Positions 23,211 to 32,800 of a stretch of DNA of 41,886 nt are shown piece after piece. The notes under the pieces were generated by a model. The model did not search any database and was not told the origin of the DNA. It worked only from the letters and a program-made list of their open reading frames with translations. The first letter of the stretch is position 1, and each line of letters begins with the position of its first letter. The stretch is taken from positions 1 to 41,886 of the forward strand of contig DIYM01000143.1 in the NCBI GenBank assembly GCA_002429045.1, in the 5' to 3' direction. Both the position numbers and the translations under genes were made by a program. Source of the DNA: Phycisphaerales bacterium UBA6054. GTDB lineage: Bacteria > Planctomycetota > Phycisphaerae > Phycisphaerales > UBA1924.

Positions 23211-25993
23211 GTCCTTTCGGCCGGAGCGTGGAGGCGCTTGAGCTCGATGCCCGGGTCCTGCGCACGGTCCAGCGCGGCGGGCGTGAACACCCGGAGCCCC
23301 TGCTCGGGCTCGTACCCGTGGATCTCTTTCACATCCAGTTCGAGGAGGTACGCGATGATCTCCCGGCTGATGACCTGCCCGGGAACCAGGACGGGGAACC
23401 CCGGCGGGTACGGGGTCACGAACGCGGCCGACACGTAGTCCCGCCCCGAATCGATCTCGTCGAGCAGCGACCGGTCGAGCGCGAGGTGGCCGGTGTTCTC
23501 GTCCTCGTACGCCAGGAAGTAGGCCCGGCGCAGGTCGCCCTCGGGCGTGCCCGCGTCGTCGGGGCGGAACGCGGGATGGAAGCGGCTGAAGTTGGGCAGC
23601 GGCGGCCCGTCGACGAGCGAATCGACCCGGGCGGTGTGGCGCGAGAGCCCCGCGGCGCTCTCCATCGACAGCTTCTCCGAGAGGTCGTGGGCGATCTCGA
23701 CCAGCACGTCGACGAGGTAGGCGACGTCGCCTCTCGTCGTGCCGATGTTGGGCATGAACAGCACTGTGTTGCGGCTGGTTTTGTTGATCTGGATGTCGTA
23801 CTTGTCCATCAGCAGATGGCGGAACGTGTCGCCGTCCATCCCGGTCGCGCCGATGTAGAGCGTCACGCGGGTGGGGTCGAGGACCAGCTCGTCATCGTGG
23901 TAGGCCTGCTCGAGAGGGCCCCAGCCCCGCTCGGTGTCGTAATAGAACCTGGTCCCCGAGCGTCTGTGCTCGCTCGGGATCATGTCTTCCGGGCGGAGTA
24001 CCCGGAAGAAGCGCGAGAGCGCGGGGTGCTCGTTGACCCGCTGGCGGAGGGTCATCGCGAGCCCGATGGTCTGCTCGACCATCTCGAACCCCTCCAGCTC
24101 GACCTGGCGACGCCCGGCGTCGAGCGACGCGACGATCTGATAGTTGGGCGAGGTCGACGTGTGGGTCATGAACGCTTCGCGGAACGAGTCCGCGGACTGC
24201 TGCTCGAAGTCTTCGTCGTAGACGTGGATCATCGAGCCCTGCCTCAGCGAGGTGAGCGTCTTGTGGGTCGAGTGGGTCGCGTAGACGCGGACCCGGACGC
24301 GGTCGGGGTCGGCCATGCCCTCCGCACGCCCGTCCGAGGCCGCGGTCTCGTACCGGGTGCGGTAGGCGTCGGAACGGTACTCGCGGCGCAGCCTGCGGGC
24401 GGCGTCCATCGCGGTGCGTCGGCGGAGCGTCGGGCTGAAACGCCCGTAGGCGAACCACGCCTCGTCCCACAGGAAGATCATGTCGGGCTTGATCGCCAGG
24501 ACACGCTCCATGACGCGCTCCGGGTCGTAGGTGATCCCGTCGAACGTGCAGTTGGTCAGGATGAGCATCCGGACCTGATCGAGCTTCCCGGCGTCGCGGA
24601 GGTCGAGCAGCTGGCGTTCGATTTCTTCGATCGGGACGGCCCCGTACATCGAGTACTGCGGGAGGGCGTACGAGTCGAGGTAGACGGTCATCGCTCCGGC
24701 AAGCACGAGCGAGTAATGGTGCGATTTGTGGCAGTCGCGGTCCACGAGGACGATGTCCCCCGGGCGGATCAGGGCTTGGGCGACGATCTTGTTGGCGGTG
24801 GAGGTGCCGTTGGTGACAAAGAAGGTGTTGCGGGCGCCGAAGGCGCGGGCGGCGAGGTCCTGGGCCCGCTTGATCGGCCCGCGGGGCTGGAGGAGCGAGT
24901 CGAGCCCGCCGCTGGTGGCGGAGGTCTCGGCCATGAAGATGTTCGGGCCGTAGAACCCGAGCAGGTCGCGGCACCAGTGCCCGCTGCTCATCGATTTGCC
25001 CCGCGCGATGGGCAGGGCGTGGAACACGCCGGTCGGCTTGGCGCTGTACTTGCGCAGGGCATCGAAGAACGGCGTCTGGAACCGGTCACGCACGCCCTTG
25101 AGGATGCTCAGGTGCTGCTCCATGTGCTGCTCGAGGCGGTAGAACACCCGGCGGAAGTCCGTGCCGAGATTCCCCGCGACCCGGTCGAGCGAGGCGTCCG
25201 TGACCAGGTACAGGTCGAGCTCGGGGCGGATCTTGTGGAGGAGTTTGCCCAGTTCGACGCTGCGGCCGAGCCCGAAGGTGACCGGGAAGTCGGCCCGCTT
25301 GATGGGATCGAGGTATCGCTTGAGCGCGGCGTGCTCGTGCTCGGTGTTGAATGAGTAGTTGTATCGGAGGAACACGGCCTGGATGGTCCAGTTGAACTGG
25401 ACCGCGATCACCGCGTCCTCGAGGGTGGGGACGGTGACGATGTCGTAGACGAACTCGTCGGTCTCGCGCCTGCAGGCGCGCAGGCCGTCGCGGAGTTCGT
25501 CGCGATCGTACGAATCGACGCCGTCGACAACCAGGACCTCGAAGTACGGCTTGCCGGCATCGGTGCGGCCCTCGGAACGCGGGCTGAGCCGGTCCGCGAT
25601 CTGCTGGGTCTCCGCCTCGCGGGTGGAATCGCAGAGGCGGTAGGTATCGCTGACGATCTGGCGCGCCAGCTCGCGGGCCTCGACGACCAGGTCGGCGTAT
25701 TGCGAGTTGTTGTACAGCCCGATGAGGTTCTCGACGCGCTCGGAACCGGGGAACGCCCAGTACGCCTCGAACTCGCGGAGGTGCTTGAGGTTCGCTTCGA
25801 CGAGTGCGCGCGGTTCGGCGAGGTCGCGCGAACGCTTGGAGTACTCGTTGAGCCAGGCGCAGCGCACCTGGAGATCGTTCCAGGTGTCCATGCGGAGTTG
25901 GGGGACGCCGTAGGGCCCGGCCGCTTCGGGCGAAGAGAGCACCGCGGGGGGGCGTGCGACGCTCGCCGGATCTCTTGCTTCCTCGCCCGGCAT
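23207..25993 (-). CDS. Orn/Lys/Arg decarboxylase with long N-terminal extension (928 aa)
   Basis: PLP-dependent basic amino acid decarboxylase of the fold-I AdiA/CadA/SpeC group. The major domain starts about residue 330. The PLP lysine is Lys578 in THSTHKTLTSLRQGS, with Asp510 in LWDEAWFAYG contacting the ring nitrogen; NGTSTANKIVAQALI and DRDCHKSHHYSLVLAG are also typical. At 928 aa it is about 170-200 longer than AdiA or CadA. The first ~150 residues are helical and unlike the known wing domain, which spans about 150-300. The product would be agmatine, cadaverine or putrescine. ATG 25993 overlaps the upstream stop (TGATG) and has GGAGG 6 bases before it. Which amino acid it takes cannot be read from sequence. 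Confidence 0.88.
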   Translation of the reverse strand: MPGEEARDPASVARPPAVLSSPEAAGPYGVPQLRMDTWNDLQVRCAWLNEYSKRSRDLAEPRALVEANLKHLREFEAYWAFPGSERVENLIGLYNNSQYADLVVEARELARQIVSDTYRLCDSTREAETQQIADRLSPRSEGRTDAGKPYFEVLVVDGVDSYDRDELRDGLRACRRETDEFVYDIVTVPTLEDAVIAVQFNWTIQAVFLRYNYSFNTEHEHAALKRYLDPIKRADFPVTFGLGRSVELGKLLHKIRPELDLYLVTDASLDRVAGNLGTDFRRVFYRLEQHMEQHLSILKGVRDRFQTPFFDALRKYSAKPTGVFHALPIARGKSMSSGHWCRDLLGFYGPNIFMAETSATSGGLDSLLQPRGPIKRAQDLAARAFGARNTFFVTNGTSTANKIVAQALIRPGDIVLVDRDCHKSHHYSLVLAGAMTVYLDSYALPQYSMYGAVPIEEIERQLLDLRDAGKLDQVRMLILTNCTFDGITYDPERVMERVLAIKPDMIFLWDEAWFAYGRFSPTLRRRTAMDAARRLRREYRSDAYRTRYETAASDGRAEGMADPDRVRVRVYATHSTHKTLTSLRQGSMIHVYDEDFEQQSADSFREAFMTHTSTSPNYQIVASLDAGRRQVELEGFEMVEQTIGLAMTLRQRVNEHPALSRFFRVLRPEDMIPSEHRRSGTRFYYDTERGWGPLEQAYHDDELVLDPTRVTLYIGATGMDGDTFRHLLMDKYDIQINKTSRNTVLFMPNIGTTRGDVAYLVDVLVEIAHDLSEKLSMESAAGLSRHTARVDSLVDGPPLPNFSRFHPAFRPDDAGTPEGDLRRAYFLAYEDENTGHLALDRSLLDEIDSGRDYVSAAFVTPYPPGFPVLVPGQVISREIIAYLLELDVKEIHGYEPEQGLRVFTPAALDRAQDPGIELKRLHAPAERT

Positions 25994-27039
25994 CACGCGC
26001 CTCCGTTGGCGGGGGGCGACGCGGGGTGCTGCGGGGCGGGCGTGCTGACCGGCGCGGCCGGCGCCATGGAAGCCAGCGGCGCGGGGGTCATCGAGGCGGG
26101 CGCCATGGACTGGGGCCCTTGGGGGATCTCGGGCGAGTCGGTCTGGTCGGGCGCTTCGCGGTTGCCGAACGCGAGCCCGGCCTTGGAGCCGCGGGCCATC
26201 TTCTCGAGCGGGCCCAGCGTGTCGAGATAGGAGGCGACCCCCGAGTCGCGGTTGTAGACGTCGAACTCGATCTTGCGATCACGGAAGCTCTTGAGCAGCT
26301 GCCCCAGCCCCTTGAGCCCCACTTCCCGCGAGCGCCGCACGCGGTCGAGATCGATCTCGATCGGCATCATCTCTTCGTTGCTGCCGGCCTGGTAGAGCAC
26401 GTCTCCGGTGGGCGCGACCAGCAGCGAGCGACCGTTGCCGCCGTCGCCGATCCCGTTGATGTCGATGACGAAGCACTGGTTCATCGCGGCGGTCGCTTTC
26501 ACGATCGAGAGCTCGGCGTCGCGATCGATGCTGCCCGTCAGGGTCGGATGGATGATCACCTCGGCGCCCATCGCGGCCAGCGTGCGGCTCGTCTCGGGGA
26601 ACCACATGTCATAGCAGATGCTCACGCCGAACCGGCCGACGTCGGGGACGTCGAACACGCAGAACTCCGTGCCCTGCTCGACGCCCTGCTCGTACGGCAT
26701 GAACGGGAAGATCTTGCGGAACCGGCTGATGACCTCGCCATCGGGGTTGATGACGGGGGCGGTGTTGAAGATGCCTTCGGGCGTGGACTCGTAGAGCGAG
26801 CCTGGGATGAGCCAGATCCTGTGCTTGGCCGCGAGATCGCGGTAGCGCTTCTCGACGTCGTTGGGGAACGGCATCGCGTGCCCGGTCCAGCCCCCGAACG
26901 TGGCCAACTCGCTGACCACGACCATCTGGACCCAGGGATACAGCAGCATCAGCATCTCGATGCGATCGCAGATGTGCTCCAAGTTGGATTGTCGGCCTGA
27001 CACGTTGAGCTGCAAGCCAGCGACGGCGAATGGGCGCAT
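25993..27039 (-). CDS. Carbon-nitrogen hydrolase, nitrilase superfamily (348 aa)
   Basis: The Glu-Lys-Cys triad of the superfamily is complete: Glu44 (VVSELATFGG), Lys109 (FRKIFPFMPYE) and Cys142 (SICYDMWFPE). The context around Cys resembles aliphatic amidases/formamidases and carbamoyl-amine amidases more than nitrilases. The last ~45 residues are a Pro/Ala/Met-rich tail outside the fold. It would cleave a linear amide or carbamoyl group. It sits between the GABA aminotransferase and the decarboxylase and shares a one-base overlap with the latter. A role on an amide- or carbamoyl-derivative of the decarboxylation product is therefore plausible. The start ATG 27039 is the only reasonable one. 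Confidence 0.87.
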   Translation of the reverse strand: MRPFAVAGLQLNVSGRQSNLEHICDRIEMLMLLYPWVQMVVVSELATFGGWTGHAMPFPNDVEKRYRDLAAKHRIWLIPGSLYESTPEGIFNTAPVINPDGEVISRFRKIFPFMPYEQGVEQGTEFCVFDVPDVGRFGVSICYDMWFPETSRTLAAMGAEVIIHPTLTGSIDRDAELSIVKATAAMNQCFVIDINGIGDGGNGRSLLVAPTGDVLYQAGSNEEMMPIEIDLDRVRRSREVGLKGLGQLLKSFRDRKIEFDVYNRDSGVASYLDTLGPLEKMARGSKAGLAFGNREAPDQTDSPEIPQGPQSMAPASMTPAPLASMAPAAPVSTPAPQHPASPPANGGA

Positions 27040-27072
27040 GGGAAAGCCTTGGTCGGGCGGAGAAATGCCCGG

Positions 27073-28398
27073 TTAGTGGTGTGAGTGTGCCGGCTCGGAG
27101 GCGAGCGACACCGCGACCTCTTCGAGGATACCAAGTCCTCGCATCAGGTCATCGTCGGAAATCACGATCGGGGCGAGGACGCGGATCACATTCCCGCTCA
27201 CGCCCGCGGGGATGATGAGCAGCCCGCGGTCCCGGCACCGGTCGATGATCGCCGCGACAAGCGCAGAGCCCGGGCGGCCGGGGTCTTCGGGATCGTTGAA
27301 CTCGATCGCCATCATCGACCCCAGCCCGCGGACATCATGGACCGCGGGGACACGATCGGCGATCGCGTTGAACCGGTCGCGGATGATCCCGCCGTGGCGT
27401 TCGGCCCTGGCGTTGAGGCCGAGGGACTCCATCTTTCGGATCGTTGCGAGGGACGCGGCGCAGGCGACGGGGTTGCCGCCGTACGTCCCGCCGAGCGTGC
27501 CGGGTGCGGCCTTGTCCATGAACTCGGACTTGCCGATGACGCACGAGATCGGGAGCCCGCCGCCCATGGACTTGGCCCAGGGCGAGAGATCGGGGTAGAC
27601 GCCGAAGTGCTCGTACGCCGCCCAGCGTCCGGTGCGTGCGAAGCCGGTCTGGACCTCGTCGATGATCAGCGCGATGCCGTGCTGATCGCAGATATCGCGG
27701 AGCCCGCGCATGTACTCGTTGGGGGCGACGTAGAACCCGCCCTCACCCTGGACGGGCTCGATGATGATCGCCGCAACGTCCTCGGCGCGGACGGTGTCTT
27801 TGAACGCTGCGCGGAGGCGTGCGAGTTCACGCTGCGCGACTGTGCGCTCATCATCATGACGCGTGACGGCCGGGTACGGGAGCCGGTAGATCTCCGGCGC
27901 GAACGGGCCGCAACCGGTCTTGTAGTTGACTTTGGAGGTCATGGTCGTGGCGAGCAGCGTGCGTCCGTGGAACGCCCCGGTGAAACAGATGACCGCCGGT
28001 CGCCCGGTCGCCTGGCGGGCGATCTTGATCGAGTTCTCGACCGCCTCGGCACCGGTGTTGACCAGCATGGCTTTGGTGCCCGACCCGCCGTGCGGAAAGA
28101 TCTCGACGAGCTTCTCGCAGAGCTCCACATAAGGCTCGTAGGTCGCGACGTGGATGCAGGTGTGCAGCAGCCTGCCGGACTGCTCTCTGATGGCGGCGAC
28201 GACATCGGGATCGTTATGACCCACGTTCATCACGCCGATGCCGCCAGCGAAATCGATGTACCGCCCGCCCTCGTGGTCGGTGAGGATCGCCCCGTCCGCG
28301 GACGCCGCGGTCAGGCCCGACTGACGCCCGACGCCCGGGCAGACAACACGCTCACGGCGCTCGATGAGTGATCCGCTGGACGAAAAATCAGACGCCAT
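27073..28398 (-). CDS. gabT: 4-aminobutyrate-type aminotransferase, class III (441 aa)
   Basis: Class III PLP aminotransferase closest in pattern to GabT. The PLP lysine is Lys276 in SPWAKSMGGGLP. The cofactor aspartate is in IIDEVQTGFARTG, and GAEAVENSIKIARQATGRPAVICF and TLGGTYGGNPVACAASL are typical. It would move the terminal amino group of GABA (or a related omega-amino acid) to 2-oxoglutarate, giving succinate semialdehyde. AGGAGC lies just before ATG 28398. It follows gabD by 30 bp and precedes the amidase by 33 bp, so all three are probably on one transcript. Other omega-amino acids such as 5-aminovalerate are possible substrates. Confidence 0.9.
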   Translation of the reverse strand: MASDFSSSGSLIERRERVVCPGVGRQSGLTAASADGAILTDHEGGRYIDFAGGIGVMNVGHNDPDVVAAIREQSGRLLHTCIHVATYEPYVELCEKLVEIFPHGGSGTKAMLVNTGAEAVENSIKIARQATGRPAVICFTGAFHGRTLLATTMTSKVNYKTGCGPFAPEIYRLPYPAVTRHDDERTVAQRELARLRAAFKDTVRAEDVAAIIIEPVQGEGGFYVAPNEYMRGLRDICDQHGIALIIDEVQTGFARTGRWAAYEHFGVYPDLSPWAKSMGGGLPISCVIGKSEFMDKAAPGTLGGTYGGNPVACAASLATIRKMESLGLNARAERHGGIIRDRFNAIADRVPAVHDVRGLGSMMAIEFNDPEDPGRPGSALVAAIIDRCRDRGLLIIPAGVSGNVIRVLAPIVISDDDLMRGLGILEEVAVSLASEPAHSHH

Positions 28399-28428
28399 GA
28401 GTTGCTCCTGCCGGTGGTCGGGGCGGTG

Positions 28429-29862
28429 TCAGAGACGCCACGAGACATACTTTAGCTCCGTGTACTCGTCCATCGCGTACTTGCCGCCTTCCCGGCCGAG
28501 CCCGGAGTGCTTGACCCCGCCGAACGGAGCCTGCGCGGTCGAGGGCCCGCCGTCGTTGACGCCGACGATCCCGTACTCGAGCGTTTCGGAGACACGCATC
28601 ACCCGCGAGGCGTTGTCTGTGAAGAAATAGGCCGCGAGCCCGTACTCGGAGTCGTTCGCGAGCCGGACGACCTCCTCTTCTGACGAGAAGGCGGCAACCG
28701 GCGCCACCGGCCCGAAGGTCTCATCGGTCGCGACACGCATGTCCGGTGTCATGCCCGTGATGAGCGTCGGCTGGAAGAACCGGTCAACGCACCCTTCCAC
28801 GGACGCGCGTCGCCCACCCCTGACCACCTTCGCGCCCTTGGAGACCGCGTCGGCCACGTGCTCTTCCACTTTCTCGATCCCCGCGTCGTTGATCAGCGGG
28901 CCGATGTTGACACCTTCGCCCATGCCGTTGCCGACCTTCAGACCTTCCATCGCCGCACCGAACCGCTCGACGAACCGGTCGTGGACGGATTCATGCACGT
29001 AGAACCGGTTGGCGCAGATGCACGTCTGGCCCGCATTGCGGAACTTGCACGCGACAGCCGACTCGACGGCCCGGTCCATGTCCGCGTCTTCGAAGACGAT
29101 GAACGGAGCGTGCCCGCCGAGTTCGAGCGAGAGCCTCAGCAAGTGCTTGGACGCCTGCTCCATCAGCAGCCGCCCGACGGGCGTCGAACCGGTGAACGAG
29201 ATCTTGCGGACGCGCTCGTCGTCGAGCATCGCTCCGCCGATCGCCCGCGGATCGCCCGTGACGATGTTGATCACCCCGGGCGGGAATCCGGCCTCGACCG
29301 CGAGTTCTCCGATCGCGATCGCCGACAGCGGCGTGTCCTCGGCCGGCTTGACCACCGCGGTGCAGCCCGCCGCCAGCGCCGGGCCCAGCTTGCGCGTGAT
29401 CATCGCCGAGGGGAAGTTCCAAGGCGTGATGATCGCCGTCACACCGACCGGCTGACGCAACGCCAGGATGCGCTTGTCCGGCGCCGAGGCCGGGACAACA
29501 TCGCCGTACACCCGCTTGGCTTCCTCCGCCGACCAATCGAGGAACGACAGCGCGTACGCGATCTCTCCCCTCGCTTCTGCCAACGGCTTGCCCTGCTCGA
29601 GCGTCATCAACTCGGCCAGCCGATCGGTGTCCCGACGCATCAGGCCCGCGAGCCCGGCGATCAGCGAGCCCCGCTCGGCGGCCGTCTTCGCCCGCCACGC
29701 GCCCCACGCATCAGACGCCGCCCCGATCGCGTCCCGAGTCTCGGACTCGCCGCACTTCGGCACATCGGCGATACACCCATCGGTCGCGGGGTTGCTGACG
29801 GCGAACGTCGCCCCGCCGGCCGCGCCGACCCATCGGCCGTTGATCAGATTCTGACGCTGCAT
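28429..29862 (-). CDS. gabD: Succinate-semialdehyde dehydrogenase-like ALDH (477 aa)
   Basis: NAD(P)-dependent aldehyde dehydrogenase. Catalytic Glu247 is in LELGGHAPF and Cys281 in NAGQTCICANRF; PWNFPSAMITRKLGPALAAG binds the cofactor. The pattern and the gabT neighbour point to GabD, oxidising succinate semialdehyde to succinate. ATG 29862 is chosen because AAAGG stands 6-8 bases before it and homology starts directly; the frame continues open far upstream but as an Arg-rich shadow of the RHS gene. The first 152 bp are overlapped, in another frame, by the 3' end of the RHS ORF. It is the first gene of the six-gene unit; a weak -10 (TACGAT on the minus strand, 29927-29922) lies in the RHS tail. 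Confidence 0.9.
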   Translation of the reverse strand: MQRQNLINGRWVGAAGGATFAVSNPATDGCIADVPKCGESETRDAIGAASDAWGAWRAKTAAERGSLIAGLAGLMRRDTDRLAELMTLEQGKPLAEARGEIAYALSFLDWSAEEAKRVYGDVVPASAPDKRILALRQPVGVTAIITPWNFPSAMITRKLGPALAAGCTAVVKPAEDTPLSAIAIGELAVEAGFPPGVINIVTGDPRAIGGAMLDDERVRKISFTGSTPVGRLLMEQASKHLLRLSLELGGHAPFIVFEDADMDRAVESAVACKFRNAGQTCICANRFYVHESVHDRFVERFGAAMEGLKVGNGMGEGVNIGPLINDAGIEKVEEHVADAVSKGAKVVRGGRRASVEGCVDRFFQPTLITGMTPDMRVATDETFGPVAPVAAFSSEEEVVRLANDSEYGLAAYFFTDNASRVMRVSETLEYGIVGVNDGGPSTAQAPFGGVKHSGLGREGGKYAMDEYTELKYVSWRL

Positions 29863-32800
29863 GGCGAGCCTTTCGTAACCCCTGAGCCATCCCCGCAGGC
29901 CGCTGCCCGCGAGCGAGGCCGATCGTATGCGTCCCCGAGCGGTGGTCCTGGACGAACCACGCCTCCCGGTCCCACCAGCCGATCTGGACGTGGCACGTGT
30001 CGAACGGCTGGCCGCCCGCCGCAGACCAGATGTACTCGGCCTCCGTCCGACGCTCGCCCGCACGCCCCGGCAGCCCGATCGGCGCCGGCCACGGCGGCAT
30101 CGCACGCCGGGGGTCGTCGAACACCTCCTGGATCCGACGCACCCCGTCGTAGAAGTACGTCTCGATCCGCTGCAGATCAGGATTCGGCCCAGGCCACGGC
30201 GCGTGACGCGCCGCAAGACGCCCGAACCCGTCGTAACGCACCGCGAACACCGGAGCACCAGAACCCGACTCCACCACCAAGACCGGACGCCCGAGCCAGT
30301 CGTGGTAGACCGAACGCCCGGCGATCTCGGTGATCGCGCCGGCGTCATCGAGCCCGACCGGGTCGACCGACACCCCGTCGCCGATCCCCGTCAGCCCCCC
30401 CCGCTCGTCGAGGGCGTGCGTGGAGACCGCCACCTCGCCGGGGTCCTCCACGCCGTCGCCGTCGGCGTCTTGCCAGACGCTCAGGCCCGCGGCCGGCCCC
30501 GCGCCCGCGCCGGCCCCCGCACGCCGCCCGAGGTGGTCGAGCCCGTAGGAACGGCGCGTGGGAACGCCCGGCGTCGAGCCGTGGTCCACGCCCGCAAAAA
30601 CGTCGGCGAACAACGAACCGCGAGACTCGGAAATCAGACGCCCCGAAGCGTCGTAGGCGAACGCGGACGAGTGGGTGTTGTCGCGGTCGCCGGGCGCGGC
30701 GAGATCACGCTGGGCTAGACGCTCGAACAGACGCTGCCCGCGGAGGTCGTACCCGAAGCGGGACTCGTGCAGCGGGACCATCACGCCGCTCTGCGTATCG
30801 AACGCGGCGACCCCGCGCCGCGAGACGCGTCCCCACAGATCGAACTCGCGCGTGTCCGACTGGGCGAACTGCCCGGCGCCGCCCGGTACATCGCCCAGGT
30901 CGATGCCCGCGAGCCGGCGTACGCCGTCGTACCGGTAGGTCGCGATGTGCGCGAGCGGCGAGCCCGACGGCCCGCCCGAGTTGGTCAGCCCGGTGACACG
31001 CCCGATCGTGTCGGACACGCCGCCCGCGTCGCCGTACTCCAGCGTCACGACGCGCGGGGTGTGGGGCGACTGGTCGTGGGTGCCCACGCGCTGGGGGTAG
31101 GTGATCGAACGCAGACGGTTGATGTTGTTCGAATGGTCGATCGGCATGGGATCGGCGGTGGCGCCGACGGTGGGCGATCGCAGCCTGATGTCCCACGCGT
31201 ACGCGACGGTCCCGTCGATCGATGTGACCCCGTCGGCCTCGAATCGCTGCTGCTCTTCGCCGAGCAGGTTGCCGAGCGCGTCGTAGACGAGCTCCGAGCG
31301 CGTGTCGGCGCGGAACGTCCCGTCCGCGTAGTCGCGCCCGGTGGTGACCTCGGTGAGGCGGCCGAGCGCGTCGTAGGCGTACTCGATCGCGTTGCTGGGC
31401 AGTTGATCGTCGATCATGCCCAGGTCGGAGACCAGCGGCATGTTCGCGTCGTTCGAATCCAGGCGTGTGAGGTTGCCGTCCGCGTCGTAGACGTAGCGGA
31501 TGGCGATGCCCCGCGAGTCCACCCGGATCGCGGGCAGCCCGTCGGCGTAGTAGAAGTAGAACATGGAGTACCCGAGCCCGTCGCCGGTCACACCGTTGTA
31601 CGGGTTCGGGTGGTGGACCGCCTTGACAAGGTCGGGGCGGATCGACATGCCGAGCGGGGCCCAGTCGTTGTGCCAGATGGGCCACTGGATCTGCGTGGGC
31701 GGGTTCAGCACCTCGGGCGGCAGATCGAAGTTCGGCCCGATGACCGGAGCACCGTACTCGATGAACGTGGTCCGGCGATCGGACGGTTCGGCCCAGATCG
31801 CAACGAAACGGCCGGCCGCGGGCTCACCGCCCGAACCCACGGGACCGCCCTCCCACGCGATCGCCATCTTCGACGGGTCGGTGTCGAGCGGCGTGATGGT
31901 GCTGACCCTGGTCGTGGCGATCGAGCCCACGCCCGGGGGCGAGTTCGGCGGGGGATCGATGCTAAACCCGTACTCGGTGCCCGAGATGAGCGTGAAATCG
32001 TCCTGCGTGTACGAATGCCCGGTTCCGGTGTACTCGTACACGTGCTCGAGCACCTTCTGGCCGTACCCGTTGTGCTCGGTCCGCTCGATGACGTACGAGA
32101 CGCTGATGTCCAGCGTGCCCGGGTCCATGGACGCGCCGAGAACCGTGAGCGCGGCGTTCCGTTTGCCGAGCCGATCGTGCCAATAGCACGAGACCCGCGC
32201 CAGCGGCTGCCCGCTCGTGGGATCGAAGAACGACGCGGGATAATCAACCCCGACCAGCACGCGGCGTTTGGTCTCGTCGGTGTCCCCCAAATAGTCCGAG
32301 ATGGTTGCGAGCACCTCGGGCGACCCGTCGGGCCTGGGCGGGATCGTCCGGTCGTACGCTGACCCGTCGAAACTGGCCGATCCCATGTCGGCCGTGGAGA
32401 TGACCCGCCCCGCGTCGTCGTACCACGTGTACGAGACCGTCAACCGGTGCGGCTCGGAGAGCAGGTCCGCGGTCGACGCGCCGGTGGTGTCCGTCCGCTC
32501 GTAGACCCGCACGATCTCCACGCCGTTCTTCGGGCCGAAGGTGTTGACCGAGCGTGTCAACTCGATCGCGCCGGGCCCGCCGCCCGCGAACTCGGACGTG
32601 CGCACGAGCCTACCCTTCGCGTCATAGACCGTCCGGGTGATGAGCCCGCCGGAAGAACTGGACCAGACCGCGCGATTGGCGTGGTCCGTGTAGGCGTGCG
32701 TGGCGAGATACCCCCCGCTACCGGACGGGTCGTAGCGGCGTCGCTCGACAGCCTGGCCCGCGTCGTTGTAGATCGTCTCTTCCAGCGACACCAGGTGATC

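Noticed and set aside
20593..23265. An 890-codon minus-strand frame that would fuse the C45 enzyme to an upstream Arg-rich part
   Set aside because: Only the part from GTG 21585 shows family motifs; upstream of it the frame is a shadow of the ATP-grasp gene, whose own frame is intact.
29711..29960. Frameshift as the cause of the short RHS C-terminus
   Set aside because: Neither of the other two minus-strand frames continues RHS-like sequence past WFVQDHR, so a deletion or natural end fits better than a single-base error.
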